A stretch of DNA of 64,000 nucleotides from Cupriavidus taiwanensis LMG 19424. GTDB taxonomy: Bacteria > Pseudomonadota > Gammaproteobacteria > Burkholderiales > Burkholderiaceae. This document shows, piece by piece, positions 1 through 9,559 of the stretch; position 1 is the first letter of the stretch; every line of letters starts with the position of its first letter. The notes beneath the pieces are model-generated. The model saw nothing but the letters and a program-made list of their open reading frames with translations, did no database searches and had not been told where the DNA came from. Location of the stretch: positions 493,201-557,200 of the forward strand of contig NC_010529.1 in the NCBI RefSeq assembly GCF_000069785.1, in the 5' to 3' direction. Made by a program: the position numbers and the translations under genes.

Positions 1-1
1 A

Positions 2-420
2 CAACTTCGCTTCCCAGACGCCGTCCCCGAGGACATCAACTACCGCGCTGCCCGCCGCCTGGACCGGGCCCTGCTGGCCCGCCTGTTGACCGGGGAATGT
101 ACTGGGGACACCTGAACGTGATCCTCATCCGCAAGACAAGCCTCGGCAAGAGCTGGCTGGCGTACGCCTTGGCGAACCAGGCTTGCCGACATGGCTACTC
201 CGTCGGCTACCTGCGCATGCCGAAGTTCAGGGAGGAGATGGCTATGGTCGATGGCAGCGGGCGCTTCGGGACGTTGCTGGCCCAATGGGCCAAACCCGAC
301 ATTCTAGTGGTGGACGACTTTGCGACGACGCCCCTTGCCGACTAGGCGCGCCGTGATCTGCTTGGCCTGCTGGATGTTCAGCACGGCTCGCGCTCAACCG
401 TCGTCACCAGTCAAATCCCC
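2..420 (+). pseudogene. IstB-like ATPase fragment (IS21 family)
   Basis: This is a broken remnant of the IS21-family helper ATPase IstB, which loads the IstA transposase on DNA. The first ~115 bases translate in frame 2 to an IstB-type stretch containing INYRAARRLDR and then stop. The reading continues from about 97 in another frame with a degenerate P-loop region (TSLGKSWLAYALANQACR) and the Walker B segment ILVVDDFATTPL. A stop at 343-345 is followed in frame by RRDLLGLLDVQHGSRSTVVT, again IstB-like. At least one frameshift and one stop are visible and the 5' end is cut by the window edge. It is not functional. Confidence 0.75.
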
Positions 421-508
421 GCTCCGGGCTGATAGGTTGGAGTCGTGGCGCATTCAGCTCCCTGTTAAACGGCCAAGCACACTCGATTTGCGTTTGTGCA
501 GAGTATCC

Positions 509-856
509 TTAACCATTCTTCTCAAGAGTGATTTGAAGCCTTTCTTTAGGTGTCACGGTTGCTTCGTAGATTGCGATGTGATCGTTCGACGCGAAAGTAA
601 CGTGCGGCGTTCCTTGAACATGACCCAACTGTGGGTTCACCGTATGCCCGTAGGGCGTCACTGCGACCGCATCGCCCGGCACGCCTATCTCGTCGAGCGT
701 GAGGGTTCTAGACTGCATCGCGGGATAATCGCCGCTCGATATCGTCGTGGCATGCCACGTGCCGTCGCTACTCTGCCACTGGACTGAGAAGCAGAACACA
801 TAGCCGGTTTTGTTTTTTACTGTGATCTTTTGAGCCTGGATCATGATTTTTCCCAT
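509..856 (-). CDS. Hypothetical 115-residue protein
   Basis: I do not recognise this ORF. The product is 115 residues, hydrophilic, without a signal peptide or membrane segment, and rich in alternating polar and hydrophobic residues that suggest an all-beta fold (for example TPHVTFASNDHIAIYEATV near the C-terminus). A second in-frame ATG at 844 is preceded by GGGAAAA at a ribosome-binding-site distance and may be the real start, giving 111 residues. It stands alone between IS debris on both sides. Reality is supported by an uninterrupted frame and a plausible binding site only. Confidence 0.4.
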   Translation of the reverse strand: MGKIMIQAQKITVKNKTGYVFCFSVQWQSSDGTWHATTISSGDYPAMQSRTLTLDEIGVPGDAVAVTPYGHTVNPQLGHVQGTPHVTFASNDHIAIYEATVTPKERLQITLEKNG

Positions 857-1155
857 GCGAAGAAATTATAGGAATGACGTAAAGGGACTCTCTGCTTAGC
901 GATGCTCGGTCTTCTCCTTGGTCAGTCGAGATAAGTCGCGCCAAAAGCACTTCTGCGGCTATAGGAAGAGAAGGTCGCGGGATATCAATAATGAAGTAAA
1001 TGCAATCTATGTTCCTGGCGCCCAGGAAAACTGATAACCATCCGAAAAGTGAATAAATCAATACTTATTCTTGGGTGATTTGTTATAATTGTTATATCAT
1101 TGAACATCATGTTGTCTTAAACTGTACACCGCTGCCCCCGGTTCCCGCCACTGAC
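857..1155. other. AT-richer stretch with no gene seen
   Basis: About 300 bases, more AT-rich than their surroundings (a run near 1050-1100 is mostly A/T). I see no convincing ORF, RNA or repeat. It may hold the promoter of the leftward 115-residue ORF. Confidence 0.3.
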
Positions 1156-1183
1156 CTAGCAGGCCGCTGAAATACCTCCAGCG
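1156..1183. repeat. Solo terminal repeat of an IS5-family element
   Basis: These 28 bases (beginning CTAGCAGGCCGCTGAAATAC) match the reverse complement of the right end of the IS5-family element at 4629-5963. No transposase lies next to it, so it is a remnant end left by deletion or by recombination between copies. Confidence 0.6.
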
Positions 1184-1561
1184 AACGTTGTGAAAAACCG
1201 CTAACCCACCGGCCCTATCGGGGAAGTCGCACCTCTTCCGCAGCCTCACCGAGGAGCCCCTCAATCTCGATTTATGCAACAACGCCGCTTCAAGCAATGA
1301 CGTAGCAAAACTTGATTTTGATCAACAACAGGGAAGTTGGCCATTCTTTCTGCCTTGCCTCGCACATACCATATTGCCTAGACTTCTCTAGCCATTCCTC
1401 GTGCTGTTTCAGGAATGACGAACATAGCGAGTTCGTGCCATTTTGGCATCCAGCAGGAAATATTGGAATGGAATGGGCCCAGTGTTTTGCCTCGACGGCA
1501 TTTCTCAAATCTTTGTAATTGTGGCTCGACATTTAAACTTCAAACTTTCAAGGATCCAATC
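1184..1561. other. No gene seen
   Basis: About 380 bases between the solo IS end and the small secreted protein. Only overlapping short ORFs without family resemblance are present. It probably contains the promoter for the gene starting at 1562. Confidence 0.3.
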
Positions 1562-1717
1562 ATGTCTAACATCAAGAAGGCAGTGTTCGGCGCGCTAATG
1601 ACCATCACTTTGCTCGGGGGCGCGGTGTCTGCATCAGCTCAGCCAGTATGCCAACCCCAGCATCCAGGGCAGACATGCGAGTATGATGCGGTGCTGAAGA
1701 CCTGCATTTGTAACTAA
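1562..1717 (+). CDS. Small secreted Cys-containing peptide
   Basis: A 51-residue ORF starts at an ATG preceded by AAGGA. The N-terminus has the features of a Sec signal peptide: basic residues (NIKK), a hydrophobic core (VFGALMTITLLGGAV) and a cleavage motif ASA before Q. The predicted mature peptide is about 24 residues with four cysteines (VCQPQ..., TCEYD..., TCICN), so two disulfides or metal binding are possible in the periplasm. I do not recognise the family. It is flanked by IS remnants. Confidence 0.5.
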   Translation: MSNIKKAVFGALMTITLLGGAVSASAQPVCQPQHPGQTCEYDAVLKTCICN

Positions 1718-2029
1718 GAATTGAAAGGCCTGGATAGTACGCTCCATGCCCGTCAATATGGACACCTTCTTTAATCCGCTCCCTCAAAGTTTGACGCCCG
1801 TCTAACTTTGAGGGGTGTATTACCAATGCGAGGATATTCCGTTCAACAACGATACGACCATCCTTAATGACCATGGATGCGTAACCAGAAACAGACGGCA
1901 ATGGGTTCGCCGGGGCTCACAGAATGCACAGTGATAACAGTAAGCTGGGTTGCTTCGCGGCCGCGCCGCCTCTGTTCCATCTTCCTACCAACACCCCGAT
2001 GGCGTCTAGTCATTGTTGGCATCGAGCGT
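1718..2029. other. No gene seen
   Basis: About 310 bases downstream of the secreted peptide. No ORF resembles a known family and no repeat was recognised. Confidence 0.3.
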
Positions 2030-2306
2030 GCACATCTGGCGGAGGGGCCGGAAGGCTCCACGTGATCCGTCGATCTCATGCGGCAGCCGGATCTGCTCCC
2101 ACGGCACGACCGGATCGGGCAGTGCCGCCGTGACCAGGGCGCGCGCCCGCTGAATCGCTGATCTGCGGCTCGGGGAGGGGCAGCGACCGCAACGTTTCGG
2201 GCGCGCGGGCGACCGCCTGGCGCGACGACGCGCCCGCGTACCAGGCGCGCAGGGCCGCCAAGGCGGCGGCGTCGGGGAAATCGGGCGAGATCATCGTGTC
2301 TTGCAT
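2030..2306 (-). pseudogene. N-terminal remnant of a large integrase (DUF3701-like)
   Basis: On the minus strand from an ATG at 2306 the translation reads MQDTMISPDFPDAAALAAL followed by RAWYAGASSRQAVAR, which resembles the N-terminal helical domain of large plasmid-type tyrosine integrases. A frameshift follows, and another frame continues with PWEQIRLPHEIDGSRGAFRP, also integrase-like. No catalytic domain follows. I judge it a broken gene; the family assignment rests on remembered similarity. Confidence 0.4.
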
Positions 2307-2360
2307 CGAAAATCGTTCGCGGGGTGCGTAAGCTTTGGTATGGAGATGGCCAGGCCGGCA

Positions 2361-3789
2361 CCAATCCACCCAAGTTACTGTAAGCATCAACAAGCCTTAT
2401 AGGCAGCATGATGAGGCTTCTGGCGAGGCGGACGGGGCTTGGCGCGATCCGGTCGCACGCGATGGATACGTGTTGCGATCAAGGCCAAGGTCTCATTCAG
2501 AGCAGCCCTGGCCCAGCGCAGGCCGAGCAGAACCGCAGGCAGGACAGGTTTGAGCGCGGTAATGGCGTAGGTACGGTTGATCCGATGGTCCGAGTCAATG
2601 TCATGTTCCTGCGCGGCGGTGAGGCAGCATAGGGCGTGCAGGTTGTCACATAGGATTTTGGCGCCGAAGTCCTGCCTGGCGGCCAACTGCGAGAGGCCGG
2701 ACAGATGTTCGAGTGCCATGCGGTGTTTGAGGCGTTTGAACGCCTCCTCGAGGCGCCAGCGCTGGTGATAGAGATCGCGGAAGGTGGCAGCCGGATAGTG
2801 GTGCATGTCGAGCAGATTGGTGATGAGCACGCGCACCTTGCCGGCTGGCGAGATCTGCCGGATCAGCCGGACGGTCTGCGGAGTAGCCGCACACTCATAG
2901 TCGCGCGCGTCATTTCGGGCTGGAGCCGGGAGCGTGACGATGGCCTCGTCGCGACCGGAGCGGACGAAGTGCCGCACGGCAGCAAAGCCGCTACCGTCGG
3001 CGCGCATGCAGAAAGGGATTTTTCGTTGGTTGAGCACGGCCACCAGCCAGCGGGCGGGGTAGCCGCGATCGAGCAAGAGCAAGTCGTCGGATTGCAGGCG
3101 GTCCAGATGCTCGAACAGGATCTGGCGTTCGTTCTCGTGCACGCTGTGCAGTGAGGCGGCGAGCATGATCTCGGCCCCGGGCAGGTATAGGCCGAAGGCG
3201 AGTTGATCGCGAGTGGCGGCTCGAGGCAGATGGCTGTGGCGGATGGCGAAACGCAGGTGTGAGGCGTCCGCGGCGACTAGCCGAAAGCCATGCCAGCGCG
3301 GCAAATGGTCTGACACCTGCCGAAGCAGCCAGTCATTGAGGTGAGCAAAGACATCGCCGCTGAGTTTGCTGCGAGCCTGGGCGAAGGCTTGTTCACTGAC
3401 GCAACGGCGCAAGATGTTCTGGCGCGCGAGCGCGGCGAAGAATTGATCGAGTTCGGCTTGTACGCCCATGCGCAAGTTGCCAAGCATGAAGGCGATCAGT
3501 GTCGGCAGAGTGAGCTTGCGCTGACGGGTGAATGCGGAGGGTCGTTCGGGATGGCGAGCAAGATCGTGAAAGACCTTGGTGTGCAGATATTCGGTAAGCG
3601 AAGCGAACAAATCGGTCAGGGGCATGAGAGCCAAGCGAAGATCGAGAAGCGATCCTCTATTGGCCGCCGCCCTGCTTGCGCTAAACAGCCAGCGCAAGCA
3701 GGGCGGCGGCCGCTCGAACCTCGTCACATGTCAAGCGTTCGCGGGGGCAAATCGCGATTCTATTGACGGCTAAACTTGGGTGGATTGGC
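2361..3789. mobile_element. IS4-family insertion sequence
   Basis: The element is bounded by inverted repeats: CCAATCCACCCAAGTT at 2361-2376 and its complement within 3772-3789. It contains one transposase gene on the minus strand. The sequence right of 3789 is a decayed IS5-family transposase that lacks its first codons, so this IS probably inserted near the start of that gene. No clear target duplication was seen. Confidence 0.7.
2387..3625 (-). CDS. IS4-family transposase
   Basis: A DDE transposase that cuts and joins the ends of the surrounding element. The frame is open to 3727, but the ATG at 3625 (MPLTDLFASL) is the likelier start, giving about 412 residues. Visible catalytic blocks are AADAS (first D), LLLLDRGYPARW (second D) and the IS4 signature YHQRWRLEEAFKRLKH, with Y, R, E and K in the usual spacing. 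The C-terminus is basic and proline-rich. The ORF is intact and inside matched inverted repeats, so the element may still be active. Confidence 0.85.
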   Translation of the reverse strand: MPLTDLFASLTEYLHTKVFHDLARHPERPSAFTRQRKLTLPTLIAFMLGNLRMGVQAELDQFFAALARQNILRRCVSEQAFAQARSKLSGDVFAHLNDWLLRQVSDHLPRWHGFRLVAADASHLRFAIRHSHLPRAATRDQLAFGLYLPGAEIMLAASLHSVHENERQILFEHLDRLQSDDLLLLDRGYPARWLVAVLNQRKIPFCMRADGSGFAAVRHFVRSGRDEAIVTLPAPARNDARDYECAATPQTVRLIRQISPAGKVRVLITNLLDMHHYPAATFRDLYHQRWRLEEAFKRLKHRMALEHLSGLSQLAARQDFGAKILCDNLHALCCLTAAQEHDIDSDHRINRTYAITALKPVLPAVLLGLRWARAALNETLALIATRIHRVRPDRAKPRPPRQKPHHAAYKAC

Positions 3790-4440
3790 TCCAGGGGGGG
3801 CTACCGTGTCAAGAACTGGGCGCAGTTCGACAAGGGATTGATACCCCGAGGAGATATCCCGAGGTGGGTGAGGAACTTGCTCGGGCCGCCGGCTAAAGCC
3901 CTGTCGCCCTATCGTGGCCACCCGCTCGCCTATACGGATGCGCTGATCCAGGAGCTGATCGCTCTCAAGCAGGGGTTCCCGCTGCCGCTGCGCGTGCTGC
4001 AAGGCTTCGAGTAGAGCTTGCGTAGCCTGGCCTTCCCAACGTTGCCAGCGCCGAACTACACGACAATGAGCCGCGCGCAGAATCTGAACGTCGTGCTGCC
4101 CGTCTCGCGTACTGGCGAGCCGCCGCATCTGGTGATCGATAGCGCGGGGCTGAAACTTTACGGCGAAGACGAGTGGAAGGTTCGCAAGCACAGTTGCTTC
4201 AAGCGACGGACCTGGCGCACGGTCCATCTTGCTATGGACGCCAACACCAGATACGCCGATTGATACCATCGGAGGTGACGGCGCTTACGACAATAAGGCA
4301 AGCCACGCCGAAATTGCCGCGCGAGTTGCACAGCCCGCTATTCCACCACGCGATGGAGCGAAGCCTTGGTCTGAAAGTACGTCGGGCGCCGTCTCGCGTT
4401 CCGGCGCGGAGGCGTGCGCCGGTAGCTTGTCAGGATGACG
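3790..4440 (+). pseudogene. IS5-family (IS903-like) transposase remnant
   Basis: The frame beginning at 3796 reads GYRVKNWAQFDKGLIPRGD, followed by a block with YTDALIQELIALK and LPLRVLQGFE, typical of IS903-group transposases. A stop interrupts at 4012-4014; the same frame resumes with YTTMSRAQNLN, HLVIDSAGLKLYGEDEWKVR and KRRTWRTVHLAMDA. A further frameshift leads to TIGGDGAYDNKASHAEIAAR (second catalytic D). The 5' end is cut by the IS4 element. Stops, shifts and a missing end show it is dead. Confidence 0.75.
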
Positions 4441-4628
4441 GGCCGAACTGTTATGCTTTCACAGTGAGTTGCTGTTTTAGACCGGGAGCAAAATCTGCGG
4501 CATTCAAGTAGTGGTTCTCGATGGGACCCGTACGATGTCGTGTGAACAATAGCTTATCGAAGCTTCTCACCCTATTCTCTGCCGAGTTAAACGCTCTGCC
4601 GGTCTGATGTGGCGCTTCACCAATTGAT

Positions 4629-5963
4629 CTAGCAGGCTGCTGAAGTACTCATCGCGCTAGCGATGAGTTTTTCCCCGCAAGGCGGGGAGCGCTGTTTTTC
4701 ACAATCCGGAAGCCGGACGTCACTGCCTCGGCTTTTTCCGCATTTTGGCGCCCATTCCGGCCTCATTAGCGCGATTACTGCAACTGCGAACGGATTTGTC
4801 CCAGCGAGCGCATGCGCACGAGGTGGTAGGCGGCCATGCTCAGCACAAACATCTGATCGACTTTCTTCAGACCGCGCACCATCACCTGACGCATGCGCCC
4901 CACGGTCTTGACCCACCCGAAGCCCTGTTCGATCAGCTTGCGCTTCTGTTGCGAGACGGCATAACCGGCGCTGGAAGCAATGGCATCAGGAACGGCCGAG
5001 CGACGACCCGATGTGTTCTGCGCCACGTGGGGCGTCACCTTCATTTCCAGGCAGGCCTCAATGAACTCGTGCGCGTCATAGCCCTTGTCCGCGCCCACGG
5101 TGACTTCCACATTCAGGTCTTCAATCACCTGCCTGGCATCGTTAAGCATGACCTTTGCGGCCTCCCGCTCGGCGTGTCCGTCCGCCTTGGTCACCATGGC
5201 GCTAACCACCAGGCCATGGCGGTTGTCGCTCAGGGTATGACCCATGTAGCGCAGCTCACTGGATGTCTTGCCCTTGCGGTAGAGCTTGGCATCGGGATCG
5301 GTCTTGGATTCGTGTGTCTCGTTGCTGCGCTTGCGACCTTTGAAGCTGCCGCCGGCGTCATCGTCTTGGTCGTCGCCATCCTTGCGCACGAAGCTCTTGT
5401 GGCCTGCCCACGCCTGTATCAGCGTGCCGTCCACGCTGAAGTGCTCACCCGACAGCCAGTTCTTCTTCTGCGCGATGGCCAGCACCTCGTTGAAAAACTG
5501 GATCACCGCATCATGCTTGATCAGTCGCTCGCGGTTCTTGGTGAAGACCGTGGGCACCCAAACTGAGTCGTCCATCGACAGCCCGATGAACCAGCGAAAC
5601 AGCAGGTTGTATTGCGTCTGCTCCATGAGCTGGCGCTCAGAGCGAATGCTGTAGAGCACCTGCAGCAGCATGGCCCGCAGCAACTTCTCCGGCGCGATAC
5701 TGGGGCGGCCACCCTTGATATCGGCCTCGTACATCTGCGCGAACAGCCGGTCCATCTTCACCAGCGCCTGGTTGGCCATAGTCCGGATCGAGCGCAGCGG
5801 ATGGGACTGCGGCACGAAATCCTCCAGCCTCCGCATAGTGAACAAGCTTTCCGTGAAGGTATCTGCGCCGCGCATGAATGTGGGATTGGATGGGATCCTC
5901 AAAGCAACGCTTCAGCCAGTCGTCGCGCTGACGTCCGCTGGAGGTATTTCAGCGGCCTGCTAG
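4629..5963. mobile_element. IS5-family insertion sequence
   Basis: Imperfect terminal inverted repeats are visible: CTAGCAGGCTGCTGAAGTAC from 4629 and the complement of CTAGCAGGCCGCTGAAATAC ending at 5963. The element is about 1.33 kb with one transposase gene on the minus strand. A solo copy of the right end lies at 1156-1183, so two copies may once have flanked 1.2-4.6 kb. Confidence 0.75.
4775..5902 (-). CDS. IS5-family transposase
   Basis: A 375-residue DDE transposase. The N-terminal part (about residues 60-130) carries the DUF772-type block with GGRPSIAPEKLLRAMLLQ. The catalytic acidic residues are seen in FSVDGTLIQAW (D), GADKGYDAHEF (D) and KLIEQGFGWVKTVGRMR (E). The gene is uninterrupted and fits inside the inverted repeats. 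The central DDQDDDAGG-rich insertion is typical of this IS5 branch. Confidence 0.85.
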   Translation of the reverse strand: MRIPSNPTFMRGADTFTESLFTMRRLEDFVPQSHPLRSIRTMANQALVKMDRLFAQMYEADIKGGRPSIAPEKLLRAMLLQVLYSIRSERQLMEQTQYNLLFRWFIGLSMDDSVWVPTVFTKNRERLIKHDAVIQFFNEVLAIAQKKNWLSGEHFSVDGTLIQAWAGHKSFVRKDGDDQDDDAGGSFKGRKRSNETHESKTDPDAKLYRKGKTSSELRYMGHTLSDNRHGLVVSAMVTKADGHAEREAAKVMLNDARQVIEDLNVEVTVGADKGYDAHEFIEACLEMKVTPHVAQNTSGRRSAVPDAIASSAGYAVSQQKRKLIEQGFGWVKTVGRMRQVMVRGLKKVDQMFVLSMAAYHLVRMRSLGQIRSQLQ

Positions 5964-6284
5964 GGCGCCAGCGCCGAGGCAAGCCAGTCTTCTTTCCAAC
6001 TCCCCGCCAAGCATCAATATGTGAAGGTTGTGGAACACGAACCGGCGCCAGCATCAGTCGGCGAAACCGCCATTACAAGATCCACATTGCCAGCCATGGT
6101 CGGCATTTTGCTAGGCTGGAAACTCGTTGTACCCCGAGCGTGCCTGGTAGTTCAACGCGTTGAGTCTGTCCAAGCGAATCGATGTTGGCATCGTCGCAAT
6201 TGTCGGCGTCTGATATCAGCTTACGCCGGCGTGGAGATTGACTGGGACTGGACAATGCGGGGCGAAAATATTGTGTAGGCATCA
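5964..6284. other. No gene seen; likely promoter of the lrp remnant
   Basis: About 320 bases between the IS5-family element and the Lrp-like fragment. Short ORFs here have no family resemblance. Confidence 0.3.
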
Positions 6285-6461
6285 ATGAATCTCGACACAA
6301 CAGATCTGCGAATTCTCGATGAACTCCAGCAGAACAGCGCTCTAACGAACGTTGAACTAGCGCGCCGCGTTCATCTTTCTCCGTCGCCGTGTCTCGCTCG
6401 GGTCAGAGCCCTCGCGAGTGCCGGCGTAATACGGCGCTATGTCGCACTTGTTAGTTGTTAG
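6285..6461 (+). pseudogene. Lrp/AsnC-family regulator, N-terminal fragment
   Basis: From an ATG at 6285 the translation is MNLDTTDLRILDELQQN, then ALTNVELARRVHLSPSPCLA and RVRALASAGVIRRYVALV, after which it stops. This is the winged helix-turn-helix of Lrp/AsnC regulators (58 of about 155 residues). The ligand-binding domain is absent because the IS21-family left end begins at the break. Disrupted by insertion, so non-functional. Confidence 0.75.
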
Positions 6462-6468
6462 CGCCGAT

Positions 6469-6508
6469 GTAAAATTGACCCACCCCGCCGAAGTAAAACT
6501 GACCCACC
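6469..6508. repeat. IS21-family left-end repeats
   Basis: Two direct copies of a GTAAAAYTGACCCACC motif (6469-6484 and 6493-6508) lie just before the istA fragment. Multiple terminal repeats of this form are typical transposase-binding sites at IS21-family ends. Confidence 0.65.
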
Positions 6509-6517
6509 TGGTGGAGG

Positions 6518-7072
6518 ATGGCGGATTTGCCGCCGATGCTGACACAGGAGCAAGCAGTGGAAATCAGGGTATTGGCGAAACGAGGTGCGGGGGTGAGGGA
6601 GATAGCACGGCAGACGGGTCTGTCGCGCAACACGGTGCGGCGCTATTTGGGCGACGAACACGCGGGTCGGTACAGGCCGCGTGAGCTCAGGGCAACGAAG
6701 CTTGCGCCGCACCACGGCTATTTGCTGGAGCGCATCGAAGCGGCACGCCCGCGCTGGATTCCGGCGACCGTGCTGCTACGCGAGTTGCGCGAACGCGGCT
6801 ACGACGGTGGCGTCAGCCAGCTCGAGGTGTTTCTGGCGCCGCATAAGCGCGCCGAGCCCGAGCCGCTGGTGCGCTTCGAGACGGCCCCTGGCAAGCAAAT
6901 GCAGGCCGACTTCACAGTCATTCGGCGCGGGCGCGAGCCACTGCTGGCACTGGTGGCGACGCTGGGCTACAGCCGCGCGAGCTTCGTGCGTTTCACGGCC
7001 GGCGAGGACACCGCCACGCTATGCGCCTGTCTGGAAGAGGCGCTGGCTTTCTTCGGCGGCGTGCCTGAATAA
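6518..7072 (+). pseudogene. IstA transposase, N-terminal fragment (IS21 family)
   Basis: The first 184 residues of an IS21-family IstA transposase. The N-terminal HTH is clear (VREIARQTGLSRNTVRRYL), followed by RYRPRELRATKLAPH and the start of the integrase core (GKQMQADFTVIRRG, containing the first catalytic D). The frame ends abruptly at FFGGVPE, where the RIT element begins. The second D and the E of the catalytic triad and the whole C-terminal half are missing, as is its istB on this strand. Split by insertion; inactive. Confidence 0.8.
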
Positions 7073-7088
7073 TCGGCAGCTGCCGATT
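7071..7088. repeat. Palindrome at the RIT element end
   Basis: AATCGGCAGCTGCCGATT is a perfect 18-bp palindrome at the point where istA breaks off and the recombinase-in-trio DNA begins. It is a candidate terminal site of the RIT element. Confidence 0.4.
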
Positions 7089-7189
7089 ACTCAGGTAATC
7101 AGCAGCAGCGAGAAATCCGAAGGAACTCGCCCCGTCCTTTGCTCCTCCATACCCAACAGCGACAGTTCCTTCAGATTTGGTAGGCCAGC

Positions 7190-8198
7190 TCAAAGCGATT
7201 CCAGCCAAGTGAGCAAGTCCTCGTTGCGGCGCCATGGTGGTGGCTTGTCGATCTTCGAATGCGGCTGCAGCCGCTGCAGGGCTTCGCGTTTGGTGTCCAA
7301 ATTTGCTTGGGCGTAGTGATTGGTGGTGTCGAGGCTCGCGTGCCCCAACCAACTCCGGATCACGGTGACATCGACGCCAGCGGCGACCAGGTGGACCGCA
7401 GCCGCGTGCCGAAAAGTGTGCGGCGAGATCTTATTCGATGCCAACGTCGGCACAACCGCAGCGGCGCTACGCACGTACTGCGTGAGCTTGAAGCGGACTC
7501 CCGAGGGTCCCAGAGGCATGCCATATCGATTGACAAACAACCTTTCGTTGCTAGCGCACGGTTGCCGCTGCAGCAATGCCTTTAGCAACTCGACGATCTC
7601 TGGCCACAGCGGGCAGATGCGTTCCCTGCGGCCCTTCCCGAGCAGTCGCACGCAGTTCGGTGGGTCGAATCGGATGTCGGCAGGACAAAGATTGAGCACC
7701 TCTTGTATCCGCGCACCCGTGTTATAAAGGAGCCATAGCAGCACGTGATCACGTTGTCCTTCCAGCTGGGTGCGATCCGGCTGCGCCCGGATTGCCTCGA
7801 TCTTGTGCATGTGGAGCTCCTGGCGCACCGGCATCGGCGCCTTCTTAGTCGGAATTCGCAGCACCTCGGAACACTGCTCGATGGCTGTGGGGTCACGCTC
7901 GGCGACGAAACTGAAGAAGCTGCGCAACGCAGCGAGACGACAGTTTGCGCGTGCCGATAGAGACCTTGCGCTCGCGCTCGCTGTGCTGCAAGAACGCAGC
8001 GACCTCGGTTGCGTTTAGCGCTTGCAGCGTGAGATCGGCGACACGACAACGTCGGCGCTCAGCGACAAAACGCAGGAACAGTCGCCAGGCGTCTCGGTAG
8101 GAACGTATCGTGTGGGCGGAGACGTTGCGCTGTTCTGCCAGCCGCTCATAGAAGAAGGTCCGCAGCAGTCGCGGGAAAGGATCGGTCGGCTTCATCAT
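7190..8198 (-). pseudogene. Third recombinase of a RIT trio, frameshifted
   Basis: A tyrosine recombinase split into two frames that meet at about 7893-7927. The N-terminal part (8198 downward) has the SAM-like core-binding domain (RNVSAHTIRSYRDAWRLFL). The C-terminal part has the catalytic R (TGARIQEVLNL), HTFRHAAAVHL with H and R, WLGHASLDTT and the nucleophile Y in NHYAQANL. The frame change occurs between the two domains, so a single indel has broken an otherwise complete protein of about 335 residues. It overlaps the next recombinase by 4 nt, as is usual in recombinase-in-trio elements. Confidence 0.7.
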
Positions 8199-9544
8199 GA
8201 TGCTCTCCCGGGGATGTGCACCTGATGCAGCACCAGATGTCGAAACCGCTCGCTGGCGAGCTGCAGCAGTTCCTGCGTCACGGTCAAGTAGACGAGCGTG
8301 GAGTTGATGTCCTTGTGGCCTAGGTAGGTTGCCAGGTACGGCAGCCGCGCCTGAGGATTGATTCCTTGGCGATACCAGGAAAGCATCCGATAGACGACGA
8401 AAACGTGCCGAAGATCATGGATTCGAGGCCCGCAGCGTCCCTGTTCGGGCTTGAGCCCGGCGCGTCTCAACACGGCCACCAGCAACTTCTCGATCATCAC
8501 CCGCGAGTAGCGACCGGCAGCCTGCTGATGCCAGAACAAGCCGCTGTCGCCGTCCTGCGGTGCTCCGGCGCGTCGTCTCGCGTCGAGATACTCGCGCAGC
8601 GCTGCCACCACACTGTCAGACAGGGGCAGGCTTCTGGATTTGAAGAGCTTCGTCTCGCGAACTTCCAGCATGCCCGTGCTGAGGTCGAAGTTCCCAAGAT
8701 CCAGCCGCGCGAGTTCACCAAGACGCAGTCCGGCGCAGCAGGCGAGTACGAGCATTGTGTACAGCGCAAGTGGCCGGAGCGGAGCGCGAGGAGATGGGAA
8801 GGCGCGCGCGGTGTCGAACAACAACTGCAGCTCTTGCGGGGTATAGATGTACGGACGCCGACGTTCCCATTCGATGCGGTGCTTCAGTCGACGATCCGGC
8901 GGCGGCAGTGCGACGCTCGGATCGACACGTCGCCATGCGCGCAACAGGGCGCGTCCCGCCTGTTGGCACTCCCAGGCGTGATTCAGCGTCCGGCCCTGTG
9001 CGGCCCACTGCTGCAACAGTACCGCCGGCGGTCGCCCGGGGAGTTCCGGGCGACCTTGCAGGAACCGGTCGAAACGCAGGAGCCAGCCCGACTGTGTCTC
9101 ATAACGGTAGCCTACCGCGCGCATGAGCTCCACATGCTCGCGCAGCATCTCGCCGAGAAAGCTGGCGAACCGAGCCGGCGGGCGCAGAGACTCGAGCGCC
9201 TGCAGAGGTTCGGCTGCGAGCAGCGCACGCGCGATTGGCGTGCCGTATCGTTGACCATAGCAGGAGCGCAGCTCCGCCAGTGGGTTGTGCGAAATCATGC
9301 CCTCCGAGTGGAGATAATCTAGGAAGCGATCAACGATGCACGCCCGGTGCAGCACCATGTGGACAGGCGAGTGCCGCGCGCGCTCCAGCAGCCATCCCTG
9401 CATCGTAGAGGTGCTGACTGCGGCATCGCCACGTTGCCGCACGAAACGCTGGAACCCGCGCAAAACACAACGGTAGACCTTGGCCGTATCGCGACTGCGC
9501 AGCCCCAGGTGATGTACGTGACGCTCGATCGCGTCGCACTTCAT
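8195..9544 (-). CDS. Second recombinase of a RIT trio
   Basis: An intact 449-residue tyrosine recombinase. An N-terminal core-binding domain (RDTAKVYRCVLRGFQRFV) is followed by the catalytic domain with R in CAGLRLGELARLDL, H and R in IHDLRHVFVVYRM, H in TYLGHKDINSTL and nucleophile Y in LVYLTVTQE. It lies between two other recombinases in the same direction with a 4-nt overlap downstream, the arrangement that defines RIT elements. Its partners are broken here, so the element is probably immobile. Confidence 0.75.
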   Translation of the reverse strand: MKCDAIERHVHHLGLRSRDTAKVYRCVLRGFQRFVRQRGDAAVSTSTMQGWLLERARHSPVHMVLHRACIVDRFLDYLHSEGMISHNPLAELRSCYGQRYGTPIARALLAAEPLQALESLRPPARFASFLGEMLREHVELMRAVGYRYETQSGWLLRFDRFLQGRPELPGRPPAVLLQQWAAQGRTLNHAWECQQAGRALLRAWRRVDPSVALPPPDRRLKHRIEWERRRPYIYTPQELQLLFDTARAFPSPRAPLRPLALYTMLVLACCAGLRLGELARLDLGNFDLSTGMLEVRETKLFKSRSLPLSDSVVAALREYLDARRRAGAPQDGDSGLFWHQQAAGRYSRVMIEKLLVAVLRRAGLKPEQGRCGPRIHDLRHVFVVYRMLSWYRQGINPQARLPYLATYLGHKDINSTLVYLTVTQELLQLASERFRHLVLHQVHIPGRAS

Positions 9545-9559
9545 CTTCGAGCCACGTAT

